The notes under the pieces were generated by a model. That model made no database searches, was not told the DNA's origin, and saw nothing but the letters and a program-made list of their open reading frames with translations. The position numbers were made by a program, and so were the translations under genes. A stretch of 64,000 nt of DNA from Shinisaurus crocodilurus (lineage: Eukaryota; Chordata; Lepidosauria; Squamata; Shinisauridae): contig CM037879.1 of the NCBI GenBank assembly GCA_021292165.1, positions 115,269,359-115,333,358 of the forward strand, given 5' to 3'. Below, one piece after another: positions 1 to 11,145 of the stretch; position 1 is the first letter of the stretch, and each line of letters starts with the position of its first letter.

Positions 1-961
1 GAGCAGATTTGGGAAAGGCACAGGAGGCTCAGGTGAGAGGGGAGTAAAGGAAAGTCCACTGGCACAACTTTGGATAAAACTGATAATAATTGACAATAGG
101 ATATTTAAATTTGGATACCTTTAAGCAAATTTGCATTACAAACCGTCAATGGCTCTTTGCTCTCCTCCTTTGAAAAATAGTACCCACTGTATAATCTATT
201 GTAGAACTTTGTTGTCAGAATCACCCTTTGGCAAAGCCTGGCTCACTGGAGAAAGGCAACGTTTGGGGCTGCTGCTTCTCACTGGGAGCCCAGGATGAGC
301 AACATCATAGTGATTTTTAATTAATTTATTTTTTAAAAGGAAAGGAGTAAGTATGTCCTAACTGAAAATAACGATTACCTAACCTTGTATACATATTCAC
401 AAATCTACTTCATGCAGCTGATGCAAAAAACAACAACCCCACAACATAATATATACAGAGAACATTTCCTAAAACCCACAGATGAATGTTTAATCAGGGC
501 CTACTGTTTCTAAATCTAGTAGAATTAACATCTTTAAAAATGCAGAACTTTTGAACACTGATATAAAGAGGAAATGATTTATTCACAAATGTACTTCCAA
601 GAGAGACACCTGCTTTGCCATTTCAGGTTTCAAAGTATAGGTGAGTGGAGGTTTTCAAAAGTAGCATGCATAAATGTTTCCCATACCATTGTTTGGATGT
701 GGGAATTATTCATAGGACCACTTCCATGACTTACAAAATGTGGAAAGCTCACCTCACTTCTAGCATTATCCCAAGTGTCACCCAAATCTGTCCAATTTTA
801 TCTCTGCTTGCATTATTTTTTATTTATCTCTGACAAACTTACTTTATTCTTTTTGACTAGTTTGTCTCTCTCCTGAAATTATATCATGAGACAAAAACAT
901 ATTTTATTCTATATTGTTTCCTACTGCTAAAGAACATAGTTCCTACTGCTACATATATAGT

Positions 962-2755
962 AGGGTTGTGCATTGGACCAGTGCAATTGCAAAACCTGGT
1001 CAATATGGGCAGATCTGAGGCTTACCTAAAGGGACGTAAAGGTCCTCTGAATTGCTCTGAAATGAATCTGGATCCTCCTGAAGCTTCATGAGCAATTTCA
1101 AGAGAGACAGAGGTACAAACAGTGTGTCTCCAAATATTTGATACATTTCCCCCCAATATTATAAGGAAAAGGGCAGGGTGGGGAGAACGCCGGAAGGGAG
1201 ACTCTAGCTTCCAACACTGAAATAAGTTTACCAGGCAATCCTTTTACTTCTAGTCACAGCATACTTAGGAGGGATGTAGAAGGAATTGATCAGAGGCTGC
1301 TCCTGCATTTTTACTGCATTTTGTGATGATGTGTCTGGGGCAGCAGAGGCACCAGCAGTGCTCAGTCAGGGGGCTTTTCTACACGAGGCATTTATCATGT
1401 GATCAGCATTCCCTACTCACAGTTGTTTACAGGTTCTTTAGATAATGTTGTGTGTGACCCTCCAGTTTCGTTTCTATGTCTGATTAGCACTTTCTGCATG
1501 TTTTTTTAGAGGAGGAAAAATGCGGTATTTAATTATGAAAGACAAAGAAAGTGTGATTTCCTCTTGCACATTTGTGCTGTTCCACTATACCATAGTGCCA
1601 CCTACATGTTATGTGGTTGAAAAGCAGGACAGGAATATCTCCTCATGTAGTGCTCGGATCTCAATTCTGTGACGATACCGAAAGCAGATATCGCAGATTA
1701 ACAGCCAATTAACAGTCTCCTGTAAAAAAGCTCAGGGTTTCCAGTAATGGCTTGAGAGCCAGCAGAAACGAAGAGATGCCCTTACACACTGCTACCTTTT
1801 CAGTAAATTTACCTCTAATGTAAAACCCAGTATTCACCTAGGCTTCTCACTGTGAAACAAAGAGCAAAAAGAACATCCCTTCTTCTTGCCTTGAAATAAT
1901 ATACAGGGAGGGGGTTTACAAGCAAGTAGGGTTTTGAGGTTACACCAATGCAGCCACAAAACAAAGAACACAGAAAATTGCCCACAAAACAGGTGGGGAG
2001 AACCCCCTTTAAAAACACCCCAAACTTGAAAGGCTCAAGTGTCTACAGTGTACACTTTCATATATTTTCTCAACAAAGTGTCAACCCTCCATCCTACTGA
2101 GAATGAAGCACTTAACGTTTTGGCGACTTTGGTGCTGCCAACTGAGCAGAAAATAAAACAACACCCTAAAGCAGTTCTTCATTCATCATGGCTCCCTTCC
2201 CATGTACCTGTCCTTCTGAAATCTTGCAGGTTAGGAGCGCTATTGTTAGTTATGCATACAAATTTTCCCCAAACACACAGCCTGCAAATTAGCTTTAAAG
2301 GCACGTCGCACAAAATCCCATGAACCTATTCTACTAAAATTTTTGAGGTTTCTTCCATAGGAGCATGGAGATATGCTTCCATAGAAGCATATCTATGATA
2401 TATGCTTTTTCATATAGATTTTCTCCCAAAAAGGGGGAAAGTGAATCATTTTTTAAAAACTTCTATATTGAAAAGGTTGCTCTTGCACCTATCTGTCTGA
2501 AATTTGGCAGGTTTCATCCTCTCAGAAGATGCTACTATGCCTACAAAGTTCATCCAATTCTGCAAAAAAAGCAAGAAGGGTCTATCCATGTCTTTATTTG
2601 ACATGAAACTTTGGATTTCCAATGTGGGATTCTGATTTGTTTCCAAGACTAAATGGGTGGCCTACAAAACAGTCTGAGTTTAATTAGGATGTTTTGCAAA
2701 TCACCAAATCAGGGCACAAACTAAATCCGGTGGTCAGTGCACATCACTAGTATAC
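962..2755 (-). repeat. Old hAT-like repeat (two ends and repeated internal motif)
   Basis: The left end reads TAGGGTTGTGCATTGGACC. The reverse complement of the right end reads CTAGTGATGTGCACTGACC. Together they suggest worn terminal inverted repeats of a lizard-type family. The interior repeats a phrase of the form 'ctgtctgaaatttggcagg' (around 2205-2232 and 2490-2512), also seen in the repeat at 12.87-13.79 kb. The reverse complement of 2600-2760 resembles the + strand at 12868-13010. No coding capacity is visible. Boundaries are approximate. Confidence 0.4.
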
Positions 2756-3561
2756 AGGGTTAGCCAAATATGCTGCAGCAAATCTGAAGGAGGTTACATG
2801 AACTTGCCACATTTTTCAGCTAGTAAAACCATTTAGAAGGCACGCTGGGCAGCCAATCAAATGTCCTATTGTGCTGTAACTATTGACTGAATTTAAAAAT
2901 GCTGTATATGTAACATTTGCATTTCCCCCTTTGCTATACACCCATTAAGGAACAATTTTTCTGAATTATTTGCAACAACAAGGCTTGAACAATTTATTAA
3001 ATTGTTTGGCAGTATGTCATTCCCAAATGTTTTCAGCTAACAATGTATTTTATATTGAATGGGCTAAGACCTGAGCTATAATACTCCCTATTAGTTTTCA
3101 CTGAGAAAGTCTGAAGAGCGCTGGAAGGCTGTAAACAAAACATTAAAATGCATGACTGCCTAACATGGTAGACCGTATAATCTTGTGATAATTGCATTCA
3201 TTAAAGATGAGGCATCAAAATTGCCACCTGCTCACCTGCTAAAGATAAGCAAATCAGAACCATGAGGCTAAAAACTGAGGCTTGCCCATCAGATGGGCAT
3301 TTTCAAAACATGCTATGACTAATCTTGGATCTCATCCTCTGACAGCTGTGCTTCATTCACCGCTTTTCGTAAAGTGAGGAAAACTTATTACATTAATGTG
3401 TTTGTTCAAGGAAGTAAATATACTTATTGCTATCAGGGCTAGTGTCAAGGGTAAGCATAAGGGGGCACCTGCTGAGGGCCCACACCCAAGCAGGGGACTT
3501 CATCACTGCAGCCTGCTTGTTCACCTGCCTCTCGCTCTGACCAAGTCAATGGTGGTGGTGG

Positions 3562-4106
3562 CAGGGCCGGCACTACCGCTAGGCAGACCCAGGCGGCTGC
3601 CTAGGGTGCGTGGCGGAAGAGGGCGCAGCGTTTCTGCGCCCCTTCCTCGCCTCCGGCACGCTCCTGCCCCGCCTGCCGCCTCCGCCGCGCCTCCCCGCCC
3701 GCCTGCCGGCCACTGCCGCCGCCGCTGCACCTCCCCCCCTCACGCACGTGCCCGCGCGCCTGCCCACCCGCCACCTACCTACCTTCCCGTCGTTTCCGGA
3801 GCCCCGCCGGCGTTGTTTTGGCGGGAAGAATCAGGGCAACAGGGCTTAAACAGCCCTGTTGCCCTGGTTTCCCCGGCAAAAAAAAAAAAGCGCAGGGGTC
3901 CCGTCGTGTCGGAGGAGGAGGCGGCAGCAGCAGCAGCAGCAGCCAGCAGCGGGGGCGGGGGGGAAGGTAGGTGGTGGTGGTGGCGGCGGCACGGGGGGGG
4001 TTGCAGAGCAGGGCTGCTTTGCTCCGGAGCCCCCCCCCATGGCACGAGAGGGGGGGCGCTAAATATAATTTGGCCTAGGGCGCCAAACAGCCCTGCACCG
4101 TTCCTG
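3562..4106 (+). mobile_element. hAT-type non-autonomous element, GC-rich, 545 bp
   Basis: The element is flanked by perfect 8-bp direct repeats GGTGGTGG (3554-3561 and 4107-4114). It starts CAGGGCCGGCACTACC and ends GCACCGTTCCTG, so both ends carry the CAGG terminus typical of hAT elements. The interior is CpG-rich, has CAG/CGG-type trinucleotide runs, and holds a perfect hairpin (3833-3846 with 3852-3865). A second, oppositely oriented copy is at 51893-52443. The long open frames across it (up to 293 codons) are low-complexity Pro/Ala/Arg/Gly translations and are not genes. The flanking target is itself a GGT repeat, so this duplication alone is weaker evidence than in the second copy. Confidence 0.8.
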
Positions 4107-5080
4107 GGTGGTGGTGGTGAAAAGGAGGAGCAGTGTATGTCACTGCCTGCTTGTTCACTGGCTCTCTGCCTATCAAGCAAGCAAGTGGTAGCAATGATGA
4201 GAAAGAAGAGGAGCGAGGAGGAGCATGTCTTGCCCAAGGCCCTCAATAACCTGGAGCTGGCAGTGATTGATTGCTAATTATCACAGTACAGTGAATGGGC
4301 TTCTCCAGTAGATTCGCTAGTGGAAATGGATATGCCCTCTATATAACAGGATGGACCAGATCTCTTTTTAAAGGAGGTGGGCAACAGGTTTTGGAGGCTA
4401 CTAGGGGAGGGGGGGAAATAATTGCCTTACATCAGTGATTATGGCCAACTTATTCATGATGGGGAATTGTTGACTGACCAAGATGCTGTGTTCATGTCTT
4501 CATCAAACCCATCACCACCACCACTGAGCAGCTCAGCTAAGGGGTGGTGTTTGGCTTCGCAGGATGAAGAACCTGGCAAGCACCCCTCCTATCAGGAAAT
4601 AAGTTGTCACCCCAGAAACACAGAGGGAGCCCCAGATTTCCTTCTGGGAAAAGCTCCTGTCAGATGAAATGGTACTACTTACACACTGAGCTGAGAGAAA
4701 TGGCAACGCCTCCAGCCATGTAGGGAGGCAGTAAATGGAGTGAGAAGGGTTAAAGTGACAGCCAAAATTTAACCACAACACAAGATGGAACACCACCTAA
4801 TAAAAATGTAATATCCACAAGTGAATGGGTCCTTTGAAGGAATCTCACTCTACAAGTTCTGTGTGCTTTTACTTGGCTGTATGCTTACTCAGATGTTAAA
4901 TGGTCAATTTTATGCTTCTCCACCTGCTGTAGAGTTACAGTATAATGTGTCACTGACTAATATATATGATGTTCAGCATTGCATGGACACAGCACTATCT
5001 TAGGGATTTCATATATTCCGACTGATGAAATTCTGTGTGGCATTTCTATTTATTGCTCCTATAGTGAACAAAATAGTATG

Positions 5081-5120
5081 CATGCACCACTACCTGAAAT
5101 AATGCACCACTACCTGAAAT
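5081..5120. repeat. 20-bp direct tandem duplication
   Basis: Two adjacent copies of a 20-mer ATGCACCACTACCTGAAAT, with the first base varying. It is a small local duplication in otherwise plain intron. Confidence 0.85.
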
Positions 5121-5817
5121 AATTGTAAAATTATTACAATTTTCTTGGTTAATGCCACCTGTTTAATTGCCAACCTTGTTCAAGAAGAGGCACAGCGGGT
5201 CAGATAAAAATCTGCTAGGACCTGAGTTCAGCTATTCTTGTCTTAGTGGATTGTGGTGTTTACAAGACAGGTAACAGATAGATAGATATAGAAAAAGATA
5301 TTGGAACCCAGTCTTGCCAAACAAGGATATATTCACACAACCAATTTCTCCCCCTACTATAATATGATTTCTTAAAACAAATTTAGCCTCTCCAAGCATT
5401 ATAGCACCTTCCTCAAATTTATTTTTCTTTCCCCACTGAGGGTGATACTGTGGGGGAGATCAGCATTACAATGATACTTCAGAAAGAAAAATACTTGCTG
5501 TGCAAGTGGTCAGTATACATTTATATACTGTATATACATTTGCCGTATCTAATTATTTAAAAGGCAAGACTTTTTACTTAGTGTCCTTTACTTACTATGG
5601 TAAAACAGACAGATTGTTATGCATAGCGTCTATCTGTTGAGGAGAAGGTTCTTCATTTTTCAACAGTGGCTGATGGTTGTGAGGGGCCTATCCCCTCTTT
5701 TTGCAGCAGTGGTGAAATTACATAGACTGCTGCCTTGCTATTTTCCTCCTCCTGACAGTTCTCATTTGAGGGTATCAATGTAAGCAGAGGTTCAGAAGAG
5801 GAGCGAGCAGTTGTAAG

Positions 5818-5981
5818 CAGGGCCGGTGCTACCATTAGGCCAACTAGGCAGCCACCTAGGGCACAGGGCTAAAGGGGTGCCAGAGGGCATAGGGCTGAAG
5901 GGAGGGAGGGCTCAAGTGGGAAGGGGGGGCACTAAATATCTGATCTTGCCTAGGGCACCAAACTGCCTTGCACCAGCCCTG
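5818..5981 (+). mobile_element. hAT MITE, 164 bp, perfect 8-bp TSD
   Basis: It starts CAGGGCCGGTGCTACC and ends GCACCAGCCCTG. The flanks are GTTGTAAG at 5810-5817 and 5982-5989, a perfect 8-bp target duplication. The terminal inverted repeat is about 12 bp. Ends and internal phrases ('cctagggca', 'aaatatctgatcttgcc') match the elements at 13182-13347 and 62992 and resemble the ends of the long GC-rich hAT copies, so these are size variants of related families. No coding capacity. Confidence 0.88.
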
Positions 5982-6439
5982 GTTGTAAGCATTTCCTTGA
6001 GGCAGCCCAGCCTGGCAACAGAATCAGCCTGTTCAGTCTTAGAAAAAGATCCGAAGGAGTTAATAATTTGGTTCTCCATATCATCTTCATAGGTCTCAGT
6101 TACAAGTTTGGGTGGAGGATGTGGGCCTGGAGGAGGGAAAGGATAAGTGCGGCATTTTAACTCCCAAGGTGTCAGAGATAAAGGGGTTTTGCATGTCCAC
6201 AGCTGGTTGAAGATTTCTTGTAATCAGAAGACAAGGAGTTAGATCGCGAAAAACTCTGATAGGGAATATTTGGAACATGAAAAGAACATCTTTCATTTTC
6301 AGCAGCATGCACAGTACGATAGGTTTTTTGAAGTTAAGCAACACTTTCTTATATGTGGGCAGACTGGGTAGCCTTTCAACATTAGCCAAGTCGATGTGCT
6401 GTGGGTGTGATCATAGCACTTGGCATAAAGAGCAAGTTA

Positions 6440-6691
6440 CACTAATACCTTGGATTGCAAGTAACTTGGTTTGAGAGCGTTTTGCAAGACAAGCAAATTT
6501 TTAAATATTTATTTAAATTTTTTTTTAACTTGATATACAAGCGACGTCTTGCAATACAAGTACTGTAGTACGGCTTAAATTAAAAATCTCTGTACAAATT
6601 TTTTTGAGGGGATTTCATTTTGATTTAAGAGTGTTTTGGATTACAAGCACATTTCCGGAACGAATTATGCTCTCAATCCAAGGCATGACTG
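6440..6691. mobile_element. Tigger/mariner-like MITE, 252 bp
   Basis: It is bounded by TA dinucleotides (6438-6439 and 6692-6693). The left end is CACTAATACCTTGGATTG and the reverse complement of the right end is CAGTCATGCCTTGGATTG, giving an imperfect 18-bp TIR. A second inner inverted phrase about 'aagcaaat / acaagcac' continues the symmetry. The TA duplication and the TIR style fit the Tc1/mariner superfamily. No transposase frame is present. Confidence 0.7.
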
Positions 6692-6979
6692 TATTGCCCT
6701 ACACAACCCCCACTGGCCCCGGTTTAACTTATTGTCAGCTATATGTAGCATGACTTGAATTGTTTGGAGAGTTTGGAAATAATCTTCTCTGCCTGTGCCC
6801 TTTGGGGGTTGTATCAGCCTCTTCCCACAGTTGTCTGCATCAGATTTGAGCCCCCTTTTCCTCCCTTGTGCAGGGGGGGCAGGCAGTTTATTGAGCTGGG
6901 GGAATCAGCCAATTGTTTCTGTGAAAAGGCATCAAAGGATTGCCTGAGCCTGGGTTAGCTGATTATCAATTTTAATTAG

Positions 6980-7163
6980 AGGTGGGTTAAGATTTTTTTT
7001 AAAAAAAAAATTATAATGTTTTAATTGTATTTTATCTATGTACATTGTTTTTAATTGTTTTATCTATGTACATTGTTTTTAATTGTACCATAAAATTGTT
7101 TTTAGCCTATGTACATCGCCCAGGGTGGCCGGTTGCCGGCCAGATGGGCGATTAATAAATGTA

Positions 7164-7200
<37 letters not shown>

Positions 7201-7201
7201 G
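6980..7201 (+). mobile_element. L2-type LINE 3' end with (AAT)n tail
   Basis: The phrase 'tgtacatcgcccagggtggc' followed by a GC palindrome around CCGGTTGCCGG and 'gatgggcgat' matches the 3' end of the 27.7-30.8 kb LINE. Here it ends in an (AAT)n array (about 7164-7200). Upstream, 'tatctatgtacattg' is repeated in tandem. The antisense poly-leucine open frame over the AAT array is an artefact. Confidence 0.75.
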
Positions 7202-8624
7202 ATGGTCAAAGATGGCTATAACTGTCAGTGCAGTCAGCAAGCATTGGTTGGCAGTAAATTCTAGCAGAGACTCACGATGGAGGTGAGCAAAGTCTTCTTT
7301 GCTAAAGGGTGGGAAGTTCATTAATGGAGACTCATTCGGCCCCAGAGATATATTAGCATGGCAGTCTTCTGTCCCAGAAAGGAAAGATTTCAGAGTCTCG
7401 GGGTCTAGAGCCAAGAAACTATTTGGGGTAGGGGTAGGGCTCGAGTTACTCACAGTTCCTTTGGTGGTAAGCATTTCATCGATCCTTGGCTGTTTAGCAG
7501 CTTTAGACCATTGAGCTGGACTGGTCCTGGAACATTTTTTTTACCCATCCCGATATTGCGGTTGTTAGCAAAACAAGCAAAGGAAGCAAGAAAACAAAAA
7601 CAGGTGGAAAAGAAAAAGTTTAAAATAGCTAAGGGGAGTTTCCAGCTCCCAAGGTTAAAAGAAGGTTTTGCTTTTATGGAATCATCATATCTCTACTGTC
7701 ACAACGGCTGCTAGTAAAGATAGAGATATAAGTAAAACAAAAATAAAAAATAAGAGGCAGGCAGCTGGCAGCCTATGTTGAAAAATTGAAGTGGGCAGCG
7801 GAGCTAAAATAAAAGCTAGTGGTCACGTTGCCATCTTGGTAGAATCAATTGAGCATGTGCTTTTGTATTTCACCTTCTATACGGATATTTGTTCCATGTA
7901 TATTACCCCCCTAATTAAAAAATATATATCCCGGCAGATCTGATGAATTTTATATGACCCTACTTCTTTCAGACTCCTCCTCTACTGGAATTATTATAAA
8001 GGTGGCCAAATTCTGTGTACTGGCATGCATTCTTAGGAAGCAGAGGGTAGATACCCCACCTATTCATGCAAGTAACCTCTAGCTGATTCCACCAAAGGGT
8101 TGTTATGTATTATCCCATTGCAAAAATACCATCTAGGGTGTTTTTTTTGTGTGTGCCATCCAGGTCATGTGGCACTTTTGTTTTGTACAGTCTAACCTGT
8201 CTCATTGAATTGTATGTCAGAGTACTCAATATGCCTTTTTCTGTTTTATATTGACTGATCCATGATCCTAATAAAGCTTTGCTTTTGTTGTACTTACTAT
8301 GGAGAACTACTATGACATAACCTAATATAGTTATGATGCAATTCAGTAACCTATGAAATTCATAGCTTGAATCCTTCCTGTGCCATAAACTCTGCAAAGT
8401 GTTGGCAACTCATTTAGGAGGAAATTCCACTCTGCACACGTTCAAAGGTAATTTTTGTTCATGATTTGCATATTACAGAGCTGGGGAAATGATTTGCAGA
8501 AAAAATGATTGCCAAAGGCTGCTCTGGAATGCACAACATCGCATTACATCCATGGCACTAGTACAATGTTCATTTCCATTCTGTCCATTCTCTCACACTG
8601 AATCCGCTAAAAGGAAAGATGCTT

Positions 8625-8935
8625 TAAAATGCTTTACCTGTGGCAGGGGATTGGACGAAATTTATTTATTTATTTATTTATTATATTTATACCCCGCCTT
8701 TTTTCCTGCAAGGAACCCAAGGCGGCTTACATAATCCTCCTCCTCCTCCTCTCCATTTTATCCTCACAACAACCCTTTGAGGTAGGTTAGGCTGAGAGTC
8801 AGTGACAGGCCCAAAGTCACCCAGTGAGTTTCATGGCGGAGCGGGGACTAGAACCCGGATCTCCCGAGTCCCAGTCCAGCAATCTCACCACTACGCCACC
8901 TTCAAGATCCCTTCCAACTCTATCATTCTATGCAG
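8625..8935 (+). mobile_element. CR1-type LINE 3' tail, split by a SINE
   Basis: The left part 'ggcaggggattggacga' and the right part 'ccttcaagatcccttcc' plus 'aactctatcattctatg' together form the familiar CR1 3' end of reptiles and birds. The two halves are separated by the SINE at about 8657-8899. Only the tail remains, with no coding sequence. Confidence 0.65.
8657..8899 (-). mobile_element. tRNA-headed MIR-like SINE inserted in a CR1 tail
   Basis: On minus, the head contains a pol III A box (TGGCGTAGTGG, reverse of about 8889-8899) and B box (GGTTCTAGTCC, about 8846-8856). A core region with the MIR-like phrase 'gggtgactttgggcctgtcac' follows. The 3' part resembles an L2-type end ('aaggcggggtataaat') and a (TAAA)n tail. 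On + it contains a TCC microsatellite. A sister copy in the same orientation lies at 31680-31950. Confidence 0.75.
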
Positions 8936-9216
8936 ATGGTATTTGTTGCCAGTTGGGTTTTTGTTGGAATGGCGGAGAAACCCACAATTGATTCAAATGG
9001 GTTCAGATTTCTATGAATCCGACCTCTGGATTCAGCAGCAGATCAGCTTTTACCGAGTCACGTGGACTTGCAGACCAGTTTTGTTTTGTTTTTATAACTT
9101 CTGGAGGAGATTTGTGGAAATGTGCATTTGCAGAAGTGTGCATTAGTGCAAATGCACATTTAAAAACAGGAACAAAAGTCTCATACATCCCTAAAAACAA
9201 TTCCGATTCTGTCAAT

Positions 9217-9272
9217 GAATGAATAATGCGAACAATCCACGAAAGAATGAATAATGCGAACAATCCACGAAA
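9217..9272. repeat. 28-bp perfect tandem duplication
   Basis: Two perfect adjacent copies (9217-9244, 9245-9272) of a unit beginning GAATGAATAATGCGAACAAT. No gene context. Confidence 0.9.
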
Positions 9273-9593
9273 CACAGACAGAATGGATTTAACAAAATTT
9301 GTACCTGTACCTAGGTACTTGTAAACTGGAATGGTAGCTTCATGTGCATAGACTCCATGTGTCTATTCCAGCAAACAGACAAATCTGTTCCACCGCTCTG
9401 CCACTAACAGCCATCCAACTACAAGGTAGTGGTGAAGTTGGAAGTAACCACAGCATATGATACCCTACCATATGCATATTGCCTAAATAACAGCCCTGCT
9501 CTTCACAGCTGTAATTTCCTAGCATTTTGGCGCTTCAGTGAACATGGAAAGCCCTTAAGAAAACATGTTAAAGTAAAAGGTTGTTTGCTAATT

Positions 9594-9650
9594 GAATATC
9601 CTATTAATGGAATCCATATCCTATTAATGGAATCCATTAATGGAATCCGC
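9594..9650. repeat. Short tandem array of 'attaatggaatcc'
   Basis: Three near-identical copies of 'ctattaatggaatcca' in a row, followed by a G run. This looks like replication slippage. Confidence 0.8.
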
Positions 9651-10129
9651 AAACATGGGGGGGGGAGGTTTGTGTGGGCATCCTGAATTGAAATAAAGTC
9701 AATATTCTATACTATAAGAACGATATATGGAATAACTGCTGTCTTGAAGGAAGTGAGTAGTATTTGAGAGATACAGGTATGCCATCAGGCATGACTTTAT
9801 GTTGACATAAAGGAAAATTTGACCTTTCAATCTCATGGCTAAGTACCATAAATGGTTCTTTCTTAAGGACCTTGGTCCATGGTTTTGGCATTCTGTGGAA
9901 GGAAGAAGGAAATATAGTTCCATGGCATTAGTAGTGTGTGAATCTTTTACAGGCAAAATGGAAAGCCTTATTCTGAGACCAGTCTCTACAGTAGTTCCCA
10001 CAACAGCACATAGCTCAGAAAGAGCAGATTACCAAATGGAACTGAATGAAGAAGTTAATCAATCATTCCATAATTTCTAAAACATAGTTCAGAATGCCAG
10101 CAATGTGCATGGATAGCAGCCATGACCAA

Positions 10130-10157
10130 CACACACACACGCACACACACACACACG
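10130..10157. repeat. (AC)n microsatellite
   Basis: An AC dinucleotide run with two interruptions (gc). Confidence 0.9.
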
Positions 10158-10523
10158 CAGAGCTGTCTTAAAGTTTTCAAGCTTTGTTACAACAGCACTG
10201 TCACTTACATTGGTTCTATCTAATCTAAGGCTGCTGCGACAGGCTAGATTGCCTGCCAATTCTGCAGATGTGAAAAGTGTAGATGTGAAAAGGCCTGTAA
10301 TTAACTGCAGCATTAGGTTAAACAAGAACGATCAATATACTGCCATTGCCTTTCACTGCCACTGCCTTTTACATAAACATCAACTCTCCTGAGGAAACTT
10401 AACAAAGAACCTGACACTCTGCTAAGACCTACATCAAAAAGCATCTTCAACAAATTTAATTCTATCTCATACACTATTAATAAATGGTTGATATTGATAC
10501 CATCTGAAAGATACAAATGTGAT

Positions 10524-10560
10524 AATCTCTGAGGTGCCTTTCAACTCTATGATTCTATAA
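10524..10560 (+). mobile_element. CR1-like 3' tail remnant
   Basis: 'ggtgcctttcaactctatga' followed by 'ttctata' resembles the terminal CR1 phrase and repeat. It is very short, so the call is tentative. Confidence 0.4.
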
Positions 10561-11058
10561 TCTAACATAATAAATTACCAATGAGGGGAAATAACTAGGT
10601 ACCAACCAATTTACACAACCTCTCTTCTGGGGCTTAATTCAATCTGTATAACTGTTGGTTGGTGTTTTTGTGTGTAGATTAAGAGAGTGCAAGCAGCAAA
10701 GAACTCAGCACAGGCCAGGCGCAGAACCATATAGTGGGCCAAGGAACACAACAAATTTGCCCTATGCACATTCAGTCAGTTCTGGAAACAAAAGCCATGA
10801 AGTGGCTGTAACAATGTAGAGAGATAAGCCATGTCAGTTTGTTGTGTGAGTAAGCCATAAACACAACAAAAGAGGCAAATGTGGCTAAGCGCTGATTCGT
10901 GTTAGAGCTGTTACCCAGTTCCCTGAACTGGGTTGCTTCGGCAAATTGCAGTGGGGGTGAATCTGCACCTGCAAACAGGGGAGGGATTCTCACAGGGGAT
11001 TAGGAAATTGGTTTAACCTTACTTATGCAACATGGCAAGCAATGGCTTCCTTACATAA

Positions 11059-11145
11059 AATCATACAATCATAGAATAGTAGAGTTGGAAGGGGCCTATA
11101 AGGCCATCGAGTCCAACCCCCTGCTCAATACAGGAACCCAAAACT
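11059..11145 (-). mobile_element. CR1-type LINE 3' end fragment
   Basis: On + it reads 'atcatagaatagtagagttg' then 'gaaggggcctataaggccat' then 'cgagtccaaccccctgctca'. This is the reverse complement of the CR1 tail and carries the terminal ATTCTATGAT-type repeat. The same tail, in the other orientation, forms the 3' half of the 5S SINE at 49.65 kb. Confidence 0.75.

Noticed and set aside
3396..4277. 293-codon open frame, + strand
   Set aside because: It runs through the GC-rich hAT element and its trinucleotide arrays. The translation is Pro/Arg/Ala/Gly low complexity, and frames of equal quality exist on both strands.
7079..7474. 131-codon frame on minus with a poly-Leu run
   Set aside because: The Leu run is the (AAT)n tail of a LINE read in antisense. 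The rest has no motif.
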